Source: CAYNFH01 sp964396385 (GTDB lineage: Bacteria > Armatimonadota > Chthonomonadetes > Chthonomonadales > CAJBBX01). Taken from it: DNA of 38,030 nt. The DNA is taken from assembly GCA_964396385.1 (NCBI GenBank), contig CAYNFH010000033.1:1-38030 (forward strand). The letters run 5' to 3'. A model generated the notes under the pieces. That model saw nothing but the letters and a program-made list of their open reading frames with translations. It was not told the origin of the DNA and made no database searches. How positions within the stretch are numbered: position 1 is the first letter of the stretch; the number at the start of each line of letters is the position of its first letter. A program made the position numbers and the translations under genes. Shown one piece after another: positions 7,487 to 15,453 of the stretch.

Positions 7487-8201
7487 CAGCAGATGGAGCG
7501 GCGAAGCCCTGTCCGGGTCGGCGAGAGCGAGGGCTGGAGCGCAACTTTGGGATGACGACAATGGCACGCAGGATGTCTGTTCCGGGGATCCTAAGGGTGT
7601 GGATGACCGCGTCTCCCCCGCCCAGGCCGCGAATCGCTCCTCGCGATTCGCGCACTTCCTGGTCCACGTCACGGCTCTTAAGAGCGATGGCGGTGCCGCC
7701 TACTCGGACGAAAGGGAGCAGCCACGACGCGAGCGTGTCCAGGCGGGCCACGGCGCGCGCATAGACCAGGTCGTACCGTTCGCGGTGCTCCGGCAGGCGG
7801 GCAGCGTCCTCCGCGCGGCCGTGGACGGTGCGCACGTCCGCGAGCTGCAGCTCCGCGATGACCGCTTCCAGGAAGGTGAGCCGCTTGCGGGTGGAGTCCA
7901 GCAGCGTCATGGGGGCTTCGGGCGCTGCGATCTTGATGGGGATGCCGGGCAGACCCGCCCCGGTCCCTACGTCCAGGCACCGGTCCCCGGCGCGGACCGG
8001 GCGCACCGTCCACGCCGCGAGCGAGTCCAGGAAGTGGAGGGGCACGTACTCCTCGCGCGGTACCCTGGTCAGGTTCATTCTCGCGTTCCACTCATCGAGC
8101 AGCTCTGCATAGCGCGCAAACTGGTCGAGTTGGTGTGGTGTGAGCGGGATTCCAAGCTGTAAAGCGCCGGCAGCCAGCCGGTCTCTCTCGTCCTGCTCCA
8201 C
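7473..8201 (-). CDS. rsmG: 16S rRNA (guanine-527-N7) methyltransferase RsmG
   Basis: The 242-residue GidB-type SAM methyltransferase has LLDEWNARMNLTRV and HFLDSLAAW in the N-terminal part. The SAM loop is CLDVGTGAGLPGIPIKI (about residue 75), followed by LLDSTRKRLTFLEAV and YDLVYARAVARL. It methylates N7 of G527 in 16S rRNA of the small ribosomal subunit. The GTG start at 8201 has GGGAGG 5 nt upstream. The last ~20 residues (Arg/Ser/Ala-rich) are not family-like, and the stop lies in a dispersed repeat, so the tail looks recently added. It is divergent from the polyprenyl synthetase gene. Confidence 0.93.
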   Translation of the reverse strand: MEQDERDRLAAGALQLGIPLTPHQLDQFARYAELLDEWNARMNLTRVPREEYVPLHFLDSLAAWTVRPVRAGDRCLDVGTGAGLPGIPIKIAAPEAPMTLLDSTRKRLTFLEAVIAELQLADVRTVHGRAEDAARLPEHRERYDLVYARAVARLDTLASWLLPFVRVGGTAIALKSRDVDQEVRESRGAIRGLGGGDAVIHTLRIPGTDILRAIVVIPKLRSSPRSRRPGQGFAAPSAAPNT

Positions 8202-8226
8202 GAAAGCCTCCCACCCGCGTGCGCGG

Positions 8227-8256
8227 TGGACGCGGGCCGCGTCATGCGCCTATAAT
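8227..8256 (+). promoter_or_regulatory. Promoter giving a probable leaderless mRNA
   Basis: TGGACG (8227-8232), 18 bp and a perfect TATAAT (8251-8256) occur. The ATG begins 7 nt after the -10 box, where transcription would normally start, and no Shine-Dalgarno fits between. Confidence 0.6.
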
Positions 8257-8263
8257 AGCAGCC

Positions 8264-9148
8264 ATGGACCTGCAGGCATACCTGGAGACGCGACGCGGTC
8301 TGGTCGAGCGCGCCCTGGATTCCTATCTTCCGCGCATCTCGGAGCGGCCGGAGCGGCTGCACGAGGCGGTGCGATACAGTGTGCTCGCGCCCGGCAAGCG
8401 TATCCGGCCCATCCTCGCCTTGGCCAGCGCGGAGGCGGTGGGCGGGCGCGTGGAGGACGTGCTGCCCACGGCGTGCGCGCTGGAATGCATCCATGCCTTC
8501 TCCCTTATACATGACGACCTCCCCTGCATGGACGACGACGAGTACCGCCGCGGGCGGCTTACGAACCACATGGTGTACGGCGAGGCCATGGCGATGCTGG
8601 CTGGCGACGCGCTGCTTACGCTAGCCTTCGAGCTTATCGCCGACAACGCACAGATCGTTCCGCCCGAACGGATCGTGCCGGTCATCAAGATGATTTCGCG
8701 CGCGACCGGGACGGCCGGCATGGTCGGTGGCCAGGTGGTGGACATAGAGTCGGAGGGCAAGGCGGTCTCGCCGGAGATGCTGCAGTATATCCACGCCCAC
8801 AAAACCGGGGCGCTGCTGACGGCCAGCGTGATGGCAGGCGCGCTGCTGTGCGGGGCGGACGATGCGCAGCGGGAGGCGCTGGAGCGGTACGGCGCGAGCA
8901 CCGGCCTGGCCTTCCAGATAGCCGACGATATCCTGGACGTAGTGGGCGACCAGGAGAAGATCGGGAAGCCTGTGGGCAGCGACCAGAAGTCCGACAAAGC
9001 GACCTATCCGAAGCTGTTCGGGCTGGAGGAGTCCCGCCGCCGCGCGCACGAGGAGGTCCAGCGGGCGGTGGAAGCATTGGGTTCGTTTGGCGAATCGGCT
9101 GAGCCGCTGCGGGCGATGGCGCGCTTTATCGTGGAGCGAGACCTCTAG
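8264..9148 (+). CDS. Polyprenyl (farnesyl/geranylgeranyl) diphosphate synthase
   Basis: The 294-residue prenyltransferase shows GKRIRPILALASAE, the first aspartate-rich motif IHDDLPCMDDDEYRRGR (about residues 82-98), a GQVVDIESEGK segment and HAHKTGALL. The second aspartate motif is QIADDILDVVGD (about 222). It condenses isopentenyl diphosphate with an allylic diphosphate in the cytoplasm. Size and the CM insertion between the Asp pairs fit IspA-type farnesyl synthases; chain length cannot be read safely. ATG 8264 is chosen over a longer frame from 8219 because a perfect -10 box lies inside that extension. Confidence 0.9.
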   Translation: MDLQAYLETRRGLVERALDSYLPRISERPERLHEAVRYSVLAPGKRIRPILALASAEAVGGRVEDVLPTACALECIHAFSLIHDDLPCMDDDEYRRGRLTNHMVYGEAMAMLAGDALLTLAFELIADNAQIVPPERIVPVIKMISRATGTAGMVGGQVVDIESEGKAVSPEMLQYIHAHKTGALLTASVMAGALLCGADDAQREALERYGASTGLAFQIADDILDVVGDQEKIGKPVGSDQKSDKATYPKLFGLEESRRRAHEEVQRAVEALGSFGESAEPLRAMARFIVERDL

Positions 9149-9184
9149 TCAAGGAGAGGCGGCCGTCCCTCAAAGGATCAACTG

Positions 9185-10015
9185 CTACGGCTGCTTCACA
9201 GGGTGCATAACCGTCGGGCGGTTCACAACGTTCTTTCCGAACCCGATAGGGAAGTCCGGCGTCACGTAGGTCTTCACCATCAGTATCTCACCGTGCTCCA
9301 GCTCCAAGTCTGCATGAGATACGTCGATGCAATGCACTTCAGCATCGTTCTTCAGAATTGGCTCACTCTCGTCATATCCCTGGAGCATCAGGACGAAGAG
9401 CAGCCGCTCCTTCTGCGGACCGGTGAGTTCAGAGTATGGAACCTCCTGGACGGAAGCCATTCTTGGCTTCAAAGAATCGAGAAGCGCGGCCCGGTCTCGA
9501 TCCACTGCCTCTGCGTGCGCTCCCGTGCCGCTGCCGGCAAACTGGAAAATGGTCTTGCTGCGTAGGTCAGGGAGGTGAAGGAAGGTTCTGAAGTCCTTGG
9601 GCAGCGCCGCTTGCATCGCGCGGGGAATCTCATTGGTCGAGCTCGGTGTGCGCAATGTGGGGCGGGAAACGAGATAGCTCCCTGGGCCGGTGGCCCGCCA
9701 GTCCCAATCGTTCATCTCCGCTACTGCGTCCAAGGCCTGACGAGCCGAGAGTCCCGATAGGTTGACTATGAGCTTCCGATCGGCAAGGTAGCCGGCTACG
9801 TCTATGCGGAGACCGGTCTGACGGGACAGCTCCTGTACCAGGGCTGCGGCGCTAGTTTCGCCCATGAGCAGCCGTACTGGGTGATGAAGCCGGAGCTCAT
9901 CGGCGCTGCCGGGGGGATTCTGGGCCCGCGCGCACGTCATTGCGGCCACAGCCCAAAGCAGCATGGCGGTGATGGTCCGCAGGACGTAAAGGTTCCCCCA
10001 ACTGATCTTCTTCAT
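9185..10015 (-). CDS. Secreted protein with STN/secretin-N-like domain, third gene of operon
   Basis: The 276 residues have an N-terminal signal peptide (hydrophobic TITAMLLWAVAAMTCARAQ, cut near Ala-Gln-Asn). A roughly 65-residue domain at 45-115 follows (LMGETSAAALVQELSRQTGL, then LSGLSARQALDAVAEMNDW). This resembles the STN/short secretin domain found in secretins and TonB-dependent receptors, but here it is not followed by a barrel. The remainder is unrecognised. The gene starts 5 nt after its upstream paralogue, with GGAG 8 nt before the ATG. A role in an envelope or pilus-associated complex is inference only. Confidence 0.75.
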   Translation of the reverse strand: MKKISWGNLYVLRTITAMLLWAVAAMTCARAQNPPGSADELRLHHPVRLLMGETSAAALVQELSRQTGLRIDVAGYLADRKLIVNLSGLSARQALDAVAEMNDWDWRATGPGSYLVSRPTLRTPSSTNEIPRAMQAALPKDFRTFLHLPDLRSKTIFQFAGSGTGAHAEAVDRDRAALLDSLKPRMASVQEVPYSELTGPQKERLLFVLMLQGYDESEPILKNDAEVHCIDVSHADLELEHGEILMVKTYVTPDFPIGFGKNVVNRPTVMHPVKQP

Positions 10016-10020
10016 GGCGG

Positions 10021-10821
10021 CTACTCCATCCGTATAGCGCCGAGTCGCGCCTCAAAGGTTTGCCCACCTTTACCACGAGAAATATACAGGACGTCCCATG
10101 ATCCGGCCGACTTGTCAGGCGGGCCCGGTTTCCCGCCGGGAGGCCGTAACACGATCCTGGATGTTGGCAGGTTGTCCAACTGGAAGAAGATGCGCTCCCA
10201 ATAGGCGCGCGGAACTCCGTACGCACGGATCAGGATGGCCCTATGCACGAGTTGTTGCTGGTCTGGGGAGAGTGTGGGGGATGGAAGCCGATTGCCTCCG
10301 CGGAGCAGCGCCACCTGTTCCGGAGTAAAGGTCCTGGACAACTGAACCAGGACGGCTCCCCACAACTGGTGAGTCGTATCCTCCTCCACGTTAGGGAGCG
10401 CCCTGAGCATGTCCTTTGCCGACTCGCGCAGTTCCTGAGGGATGAGCTGAGGGCGGTCTTCTGGATTGCGGAAGCTCTTGGAGAAAAGGATTACGCCGGC
10501 TTTGGACCGGGTCCAGGTGTAGTCGAAAACGGTAGCGAGCCGATCCAGGCAGTCATGGAGGGTGCCCTGGAACTGCACGTCTGTCATGGCCGGAATGGGC
10601 CGGCCATCCACCACCGAGTTGACGCCGTAGCGGGCGTTCAACTGTTGGAGGATGTCGCCAAGGGAGGCGTGCTTCGCGTCAATGCGGATCGCAGAGGGCG
10701 GCGGCGAGGACACGGTCCCGCCCTGTGACATCGCGGGAGCAGTAGAGGCAGCCAGCAGCAAGATAGTGATGGTGCAGCAGCCGGGCGCTGCATGTATCCG
10801 GGAGCGAATGATCATAGACAT
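10021..10821 (-). CDS. Secreted protein with STN/secretin-N-like domain, second gene of operon
   Basis: About 266 residues start with a signal peptide (CCTITILLLAASTAPAMSQ). A domain IRIDAKHASLGDILQQLNAR to ATVFDYTWTRSKAGVILF shows the STN-like pattern (alpha helix, short strand, LxxLA, GV-I-L-F ending). The C-terminal half contains PDQQQLVHRAILIRAYGV and a PPGGKPGPPD stretch; no family is recognised. The overall plan (signal, one STN-like domain, ~150-residue tail) matches the next gene, so the two are probably diverged paralogues. The start could also be 10842 or 10815; the ribosome site is weak for all three. Confidence 0.72.
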   Translation of the reverse strand: MSMIIRSRIHAAPGCCTITILLLAASTAPAMSQGGTVSSPPPSAIRIDAKHASLGDILQQLNARYGVNSVVDGRPIPAMTDVQFQGTLHDCLDRLATVFDYTWTRSKAGVILFSKSFRNPEDRPQLIPQELRESAKDMLRALPNVEEDTTHQLWGAVLVQLSRTFTPEQVALLRGGNRLPSPTLSPDQQQLVHRAILIRAYGVPRAYWERIFFQLDNLPTSRIVLRPPGGKPGPPDKSAGSWDVLYISRGKGGQTFEARLGAIRME

Positions 10822-10869
10822 GGAGGTACGGTTCCTCACCATCTCTGGGGTCGGGCTCGGCGTAGGCGG

Positions 10870-10922
10870 CGCCGAGGCGGGCCGGCGCAACGGGTAGCGG
10901 CCTGTGGGCCGGCCGGCGCAAC
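10870..10922. repeat. Direct repeat of GGGCCGGCGCAACGG type
   Basis: GCGGGCCGGCGCAACGG and GGCCGGCCGGCGCAACGG lie about 35 bp apart, in the gap between the first and second genes of the STN-like operon. Confidence 0.45.
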
Positions 10923-10927
10923 GGATC

Positions 10928-11449
10928 TTATGGGTTAAAGTACACAGTCGAATGCGCGTGCGAGCTTCCGGTGTAAGGCAAGGCGACAATGGCTGTACCG
11001 ATGATGTATGCCGGCGTCTCGGGTGCAGAAACGGTGTAACTTGACAGGGTCCGGACCACGTCATATGGGTTCGCCACAGTGGAATCGTAGGACTCCAGTT
11101 GGTCCTGGCCGATGGTGTCCGACACTCTGCTGGTCGCTGTGCCTCCACCGCCGCTCTGCGAACCCGTGAGGTGTCCCGTAGGCGTAATGGTGAGGGCCGG
11201 CGTGCCGGGAGGCGCGTCATATTTCTGGACGAACTGGACCTTTATGGTTGACGAAGGTGCTGGGGAGGTCGGCGTGATAGCATCTACATCGCCACCACTA
11301 CTTCCTGCCGAGTATGTGTAATTGCCAATGCTCGAAAGGACCGAATCCACGCTGTAGCCGCTCTCGAGCCACTGGGCATGCGACGTGGCGGGAATGCACA
11401 GGAGCGCCGCGACGACGATGGTTGGTAGGGTGCAGGTTGTTGCGCGCAT
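10928..11449 (-). CDS. Secreted protein of unknown function, first gene of operon
   Basis: The 173 residues have a clear signal peptide (PTIVVAALLCIPATSHAQ, cut after HAQ). The mature protein is Ser/Thr/Gly-rich with few charges (for example SGSQSGGGGTATSR-like composition) and ends IIGTAIVALPYTGSSHAHST. AAGGAG lies 9 nt before the ATG, better than the longer reading from 11506. It leads the operon with the two STN-like genes; there is a 106-bp gap to the second gene. No domain is recognised; a beta-rich surface or matrix protein is possible. Confidence 0.65.
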   Translation of the reverse strand: MRATTCTLPTIVVAALLCIPATSHAQWLESGYSVDSVLSSIGNYTYSAGSSGGDVDAITPTSPAPSSTIKVQFVQKYDAPPGTPALTITPTGHLTGSQSGGGGTATSRVSDTIGQDQLESYDSTVANPYDVVRTLSSYTVSAPETPAYIIGTAIVALPYTGSSHAHSTVYFNP

Positions 11450-11726
11450 GACGGGACTCTCCTTGACCTCCTCTAGAAGGGTTGGTAGGGAATGGCGGAC
11501 GACCAACGCGCTGACCTAGGGTGGCGATCGCGTCCGTCTCCTTCGCCCCACGTGACGATTGCGTCCGGGAGCTGCCACGACCGTGGGCCCGGAGTCAAGC
11601 TTGCAGGCATGGCCGGCCCCAAGTATGGATAGGGTATGTGCGATCATTACACCAAGGATCTATGCGGAGATGCGATAGGATCTGAACGACCACCAGCGGA
11701 TTGTTACGCCGGTGCTCCTCGCGCGC

Positions 11727-11732
11727 ATTATA
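11727..11732 (-). promoter_or_regulatory. -10 box upstream of the secreted-protein operon
   Basis: TATAAT occurs on the minus strand, 278 bp before the 11449 start. The -35 region is weak. If used, the mRNA has an unusually long leader with GC-rich hairpin potential. Confidence 0.35.
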
Positions 11733-11769
11733 GCTGACAGGTTGGGGGCCTAGCTATTACCTGATCAGG

Positions 11770-12012
11770 CTATTTTTGGCCCTCGCAATCGGGCTCGTCC
11801 AGGTAGCCCCTCCGGGCGGCCCAGGCGATGAGCTGCACCGTTGTGTGCACGCAGGCCTTCTTGCGGAGGTGGTCCAGATGGGCGTTGACGGTATCTGGGG
11901 CTTTGATCATCGCCGTCGCGGTTGCGGGAACCGTGCCGTGAACGGCAATTGCGCGCAGTACATAGAGCTCCTCTGGCGTGGGTTACTCGGGGTCCTGTGA
12001 TTGCCGGCTCAT
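11770..12012 (-). pseudogene. Small LuxR/GerE-type helix-turn-helix regulator interrupted by in-frame TAA
   Basis: From ATG 12012, with AGGAG 6 nt upstream, the frame reads MSRQSQDPE, then TAA (11985-11983). It then continues open for 70 codons: PTPEELYVLRAIA, VPATATAMIKAPDTVNAHLD, HLRKKACVHTTVQLIAWAA, RRGYL. This matches the GerE pattern TPxExxVL, turn, TVxxHL, LxxKxxV, A. Without the stop it would be an 80-residue stand-alone DNA-binding domain. A strong promoter (12157-12185) precedes it. No in-frame start after the stop would keep the first helix. It is either a recent nonsense allele or a sequence error. Confidence 0.7.
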
Positions 12013-12156
12013 GATCCGCTCCTCTCTACCTGCCGGTTCAGAAGCGCAAATCGACGTAAGCACAACTAAGAAGGCTTCCGCTTACAAGCAGACGCCGTAC
12101 TCCGGGCGGAGCGTCCATAGGAAAGAGGATCACTCTCCGTGACTTCGTGTCATGGA

Positions 12157-12185
12157 AGTATAGCGAGTGTTACGGCGCAAGTCAA
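12157..12185 (-). promoter_or_regulatory. Strong promoter of the small LuxR-type gene
   Basis: TTGACT (12185-12180), an exact 17-bp spacer and TATACT (12162-12157) occur on the minus strand. The leader to 12012 is about 140 nt. Confidence 0.7.
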
Positions 12186-12292
12186 CAGGTTCGTCAGTAA
12201 TAGGCCCGTAAATCCGATGCAAACGTGGGTGCTGTTGTGGGGGAGCGGACGTAGTGTCCACGATTTGGCGATTTGATGACATGGATCGGTGA

Positions 12293-12344
12293 GATGGAGG
12301 AGGCATTTCCGCTGACGGAATCCATCCGGGTGCCATCCTCCATC
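12293..12344 (+). ncRNA. Structured leader element upstream of the DUF6785-type gene
   Basis: The outer stem GATGGAGGA (12293-12301)/TCCTCCATC (12336-12344) is extended by GGCA (12302-12305)/TGCC (12331-12334). An inner hairpin TTCCG (12307-12311)/CGGAA (12316-12320) with a CTGA loop lies inside. It ends 42 nt before the ATG and could be a cis-regulatory RNA; no known class is recognised. Confidence 0.4.
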
Positions 12345-12386
12345 TTGACATAGGATTCCAGCCCGGCCTCCTTGAATGAAGGGGGT

Positions 12387-14435
12387 ATGGCAACTCTTCC
12401 GCGTGCTGCAGGGTCCGCGCAGCCCGCACCGTCCGTCCACCCTGATGTGGCGGCAGCCCCCGTCCCGCGAGCACGGGCAGTGACCTGGCGGTCCATAACC
12501 GCCTCCCTCATTCTTCTCCCCGTCAACGCGTACTGGGTGGTCCAGATGGAGGTGGTGCGCTACTCCGCCCACCCCACCACCATCTCCCTCTTCTTCAATC
12601 TCATCTTCATCCTGCTGGTGGTCACCCTGCTGAACCGGGCCGTGGCGCGGTATTTCCCAATCGCGGCGCTGGATCGGGGCGAGCTGCTGTTCATCTATTC
12701 CGTGCTCGCCATAGGGTCGTGTCTCTGCGGGCACGACATGATGCAGATCCTGGTGCCGATGCTCTCTTGGCCCTACCGGTACGCGGACAGCTCCAACCAG
12801 TGGCAGAACCTCTTCATTAATAACTACCTGCCCAAGTACCCATACACGCTGGGTGACAAGAACATAATCCAGGGCTACTACATCGGCAACGACTCGCTTT
12901 ACCGGCACCGGTGGCTGGCCCACTTCCCCTTTATCCAGCTCCCCTACCTCCAGGCGTGGCTGCCGGTGGCGCTTACGTGGGCTGCATTCGTGGCGGCCCT
13001 GCTGTTTGTGATGCTCTGCGTCAACGCCATATTGCGGAAGCAGTGGACGGACAACGAGCGGCTCTCCTACCCCATCATCCAGCTTCCGCTGCAGATCACC
13101 AATGAGGCGTCCTTCGCACCACGGACGGGACTGTTCCGCAACCGGCTCTTCTGGATCGGCTTCTGCATCGCCGCCTTTATCGACGTCGTCAACAGCCTGA
13201 ACGTCTACTATCCCAGCATCCCCACCATCCTCACTCCCGGACGGGGCCAGAGTTTCTACGACGCGGCCCAGTGGGTGACGGAGAAGCCCTGGAACGCCAT
13301 CGGGTGGACCCCGCTGTCCTTCTATCCGTTCATGATCGGGCTGGGGATGCTCATGCCGGTGGACTTCCTCTTCTCGGTCTGGTTCTTCTATCTGTTCTGG
13401 AAGGCGGAGCACGTCATCACGGTAGCGGCGGCGTGGGACCAGGACCCACGCTTCCCGTACGACAACAACCAGGCATTCGGCGCGTACGTCTCCTTCTGCC
13501 TCTTCTCGCTCTGGTTGAGCCGGGGATACTTGATGCAGGTGGTCCGCTGTGCATTGGGCCGGTCCTCCGAGGTGAGCGACGCCGGTGAGCCGGTGCGGTA
13601 CCGAACGGCGCTGGTGGGCATTATTGCGGGGATGGGTTTCCTCGTCTGGTTCTCGGTGCAGGTGGGGATGGGGCCGTGGCTCGCCATCGCGTTCTTCCTC
13701 ATCTACTTCGCGCTCGCGGTGGCCATCACGCGGATGCGGGCGGAGCTCGGCACGCCGGTGCACGACCTCCACTTCACCGGACCGGACTGGATCCTCTCTG
13801 AAACGATGGGCCAGAAGGCGTTCTCGCCCGCCGAGCTGACCGCGTTCTCCATGTTCTTCTGGTTCAACCGGGCGTACCGCTCCCACCCCATGCCGCACCA
13901 GTTGGAGGCATTCAAGCTGGCGGAGCAGACAAGGTCGGACTACCGGAGATGGTTCTGGGCGCTGGCAGTGTTCGGGTTTGTCGGAGCGATGGTAGCATTT
14001 TGGGCCGTGCTGCACCTGATGTACGTGTACGGCGCCAGGGCCAAGTCGATGATCACCTTTGGGCCGGAGGCGTATACGCGGCTGGAGGGCTGGCTGAAGA
14101 CGCCGAAGGTGGGCAGCTACCCGGCCACGGTCGCAATCGGGGTAGGCTTTTTTGCATCGCTCTTCCTGCAGTTCATGCGGGTGCGGTTCACCTGGTGGCC
14201 GTTCCATCCGCTGGCGTTCGCCATCACGTCGAGCTGGGAGATCAATCTGGTGTGGCTGCCCCTCTTCGTAGCCTGGGTGCTGAAGGTGGTGATCCTGCGC
14301 TATAGCGGCCGGACGGGATTCCAGCGGTCCATGCCATTCTTCTTCGGGCTGATGCTGGGGCAGTTCGTGGTGGGCAGTCTCTGGAACATCTACGGGATTC
14401 TGATGCAGGTGCCGACGTACCAGTTCTGGCAGTAG
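12387..14435 (+). CDS. Large polytopic membrane protein, DUF6785/DUF6784-like (OPT-transporter-like)
   Basis: The 682 residues contain about 12-14 hydrophobic segments, for example ITASLILLPVNAYWVV, LFFNLIFILLVVTLLNR and FYPFMIGLGMLMPVDFLFS. Conserved-looking loops are YPIIQLPLQIT, DQDPRFPYDNNQAFGAYVSF, HDLHFTGPDW and the C-terminal RFTWWPFHPLAFAITSSWE. This architecture recalls the DUF6785/DUF6784 proteins common in Armatimonadota and Planctomycetota, which resemble oligopeptide transporters; the substrate is unknown. ATG 12387 has GGGG very close upstream; a TTG at 12372 is possible. The gene next to it is ribokinase, so sugar or nucleoside-linked uptake is conceivable but unproven. Confidence 0.75.
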   Translation: MATLPRAAGSAQPAPSVHPDVAAAPVPRARAVTWRSITASLILLPVNAYWVVQMEVVRYSAHPTTISLFFNLIFILLVVTLLNRAVARYFPIAALDRGELLFIYSVLAIGSCLCGHDMMQILVPMLSWPYRYADSSNQWQNLFINNYLPKYPYTLGDKNIIQGYYIGNDSLYRHRWLAHFPFIQLPYLQAWLPVALTWAAFVAALLFVMLCVNAILRKQWTDNERLSYPIIQLPLQITNEASFAPRTGLFRNRLFWIGFCIAAFIDVVNSLNVYYPSIPTILTPGRGQSFYDAAQWVTEKPWNAIGWTPLSFYPFMIGLGMLMPVDFLFSVWFFYLFWKAEHVITVAAAWDQDPRFPYDNNQAFGAYVSFCLFSLWLSRGYLMQVVRCALGRSSEVSDAGEPVRYRTALVGIIAGMGFLVWFSVQVGMGPWLAIAFFLIYFALAVAITRMRAELGTPVHDLHFTGPDWILSETMGQKAFSPAELTAFSMFFWFNRAYRSHPMPHQLEAFKLAEQTRSDYRRWFWALAVFGFVGAMVAFWAVLHLMYVYGARAKSMITFGPEAYTRLEGWLKTPKVGSYPATVAIGVGFFASLFLQFMRVRFTWWPFHPLAFAITSSWEINLVWLPLFVAWVLKVVILRYSGRTGFQRSMPFFFGLMLGQFVVGSLWNIYGILMQVPTYQFWQ

Positions 14436-14440
14436 GAGGG

Positions 14441-14517
14441 GTATTCAGGTATTCAGGGCTTCAGGTGTTCAGGATTCCGGTCCCGAATCCCTGAACACCC
14501 GAACACCTGAACACCCA
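14441..14517. repeat. GTTCAGG-family inverted repeat (long hairpin)
   Basis: The left arm has units ATTCAGGT, ATTCAGGG, TTCAGGTG and TTCAGGA. The right arm has the complements CTGAACACC, CGAACACCTGAACACC. The apex is GGATTC-CGGTCCC-GAATCC. It fills the gap between the membrane protein gene and ribokinase. Confidence 0.7.
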
Positions 14518-14527
14518 GGAGTGCGTC

Positions 14528-15445
14528 ATGAGTGCGCGGGTGGTAGTGGTTGGCAGCAGCAATACGGACATGGTAGTGAAGGCGGAGCGGATCCCCGCGC
14601 CGGGCGAGACCGTGCTGGGCGGTGCATTCGTGATGACGCCCGGAGGCAAGGGGGCCAACCAGGCGGTGGCCGCGGCGCGGCTGGGCGGTATGGTGTCGCT
14701 CGTAGCGCGGGTAGGAGCGGACGTCTTCGGCGACGAGGCGGTGCGAAATATCGCCGCCGCGGGAGTGGACACCCGTTTCATCTCCCGAGACCCGGATGCG
14801 CCGTCCGGCGTAGCACTCATTGCCGTGGACGCGCAGGGCCAGAACTCTATCGCTGTAGCTCCTGGAGCAAACGCGCGGTTGTCGCCGGAGGACGTCGAGC
14901 GGGCGCGGCCGGCCTTCGCGGGCGCGGACGTGGTGACGCTGCAGTTCGAAGTGCCTATCGAGACCGTCGCGGCCGCCATCGCGCTCGCACGCGAATTGGA
15001 CGTAATGGTCATCCTGAACCCCGCGCCGGTCCTGGCTCTGCCATCCGGCTACCTTGACGGCGTCGACATCCTCATCCCGAATGAGACGGAAGCGGCGATG
15101 CTCCTGGGCGATGACCCGGACGTGGCATTCGACGGCGTACAGGCAGGCCAGAGGCTGCTGGCACTGGGGGTTGGGACGGCGGTGGTGACGCTCGGTGCGG
15201 CGGGAGCGGTTGCGGTCTCTACGAGCGGAGTGCATCTGGCGGCGGGGAGGGCAATAGATGCCGTGGACACAACGGCTGCGGGAGACTGTTTCACGGGCGC
15301 CCTCGCGGTGGCACTGGGCGAGGGGCGCGAGCTGCGCTCAGCGCTCCAGTTCGCCAACGCGGCCGCGGCGCTCTCCGTGACGCGGCTCGGAGCCCAGGCG
15401 TCTATGCCCACCCGGCAGCAGGTAGAAGCAATCCTGGCGGAATAA
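14528..15445 (+). CDS. rbsK: Ribokinase (PfkB family carbohydrate kinase)
   Basis: The 305 residues begin VVVVGSSNTDMVVKAERIP and contain GGKGANQAVAAARLG (PfkB signature 1), LNPAP, IPNETEAAMLLG and VTLGAAGAVAV. The anion-hole/catalytic motif is DTTAAGDCFTGALAVAL. It phosphorylates D-ribose (or a related sugar) at O5 with ATP in the cytoplasm. AGGAG lies 6 nt before ATG 14528. The GNAT gene follows after 8 nt, so the two are likely co-transcribed. Confidence 0.93.
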   Translation: MSARVVVVGSSNTDMVVKAERIPAPGETVLGGAFVMTPGGKGANQAVAAARLGGMVSLVARVGADVFGDEAVRNIAAAGVDTRFISRDPDAPSGVALIAVDAQGQNSIAVAPGANARLSPEDVERARPAFAGADVVTLQFEVPIETVAAAIALARELDVMVILNPAPVLALPSGYLDGVDILIPNETEAAMLLGDDPDVAFDGVQAGQRLLALGVGTAVVTLGAAGAVAVSTSGVHLAAGRAIDAVDTTAAGDCFTGALAVALGEGRELRSALQFANAAAALSVTRLGAQASMPTRQQVEAILAE

Positions 15446-15453
15446 GGACGGGT

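Larger units (their letters stand above)
12013..12386. other. 374-bp divergent intergenic region
   Basis: It holds the leftward promoter and leader of the LuxR-type pseudogene and, on the right, the structured leader of the membrane protein gene. No protein-coding gene is supported. Confidence 0.6.

Noticed and set aside
11983..11985. TAA in the LuxR-type gene as a recoding event
   Set aside because: No bacterial system is known to insert an amino acid routinely at TAA, and no distinctive structure follows. A nonsense mutation or sequence error is simpler.
12150..14207. 685-residue open frame antisense to the DUF6785-type gene
   Set aside because: The protein is extremely His/Arg/Gln/Glu/Pro-rich and has no domain. 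The opposite strand encodes a coherent polytopic membrane protein with its own leader. Long antisense frames are common in GC-rich genes.
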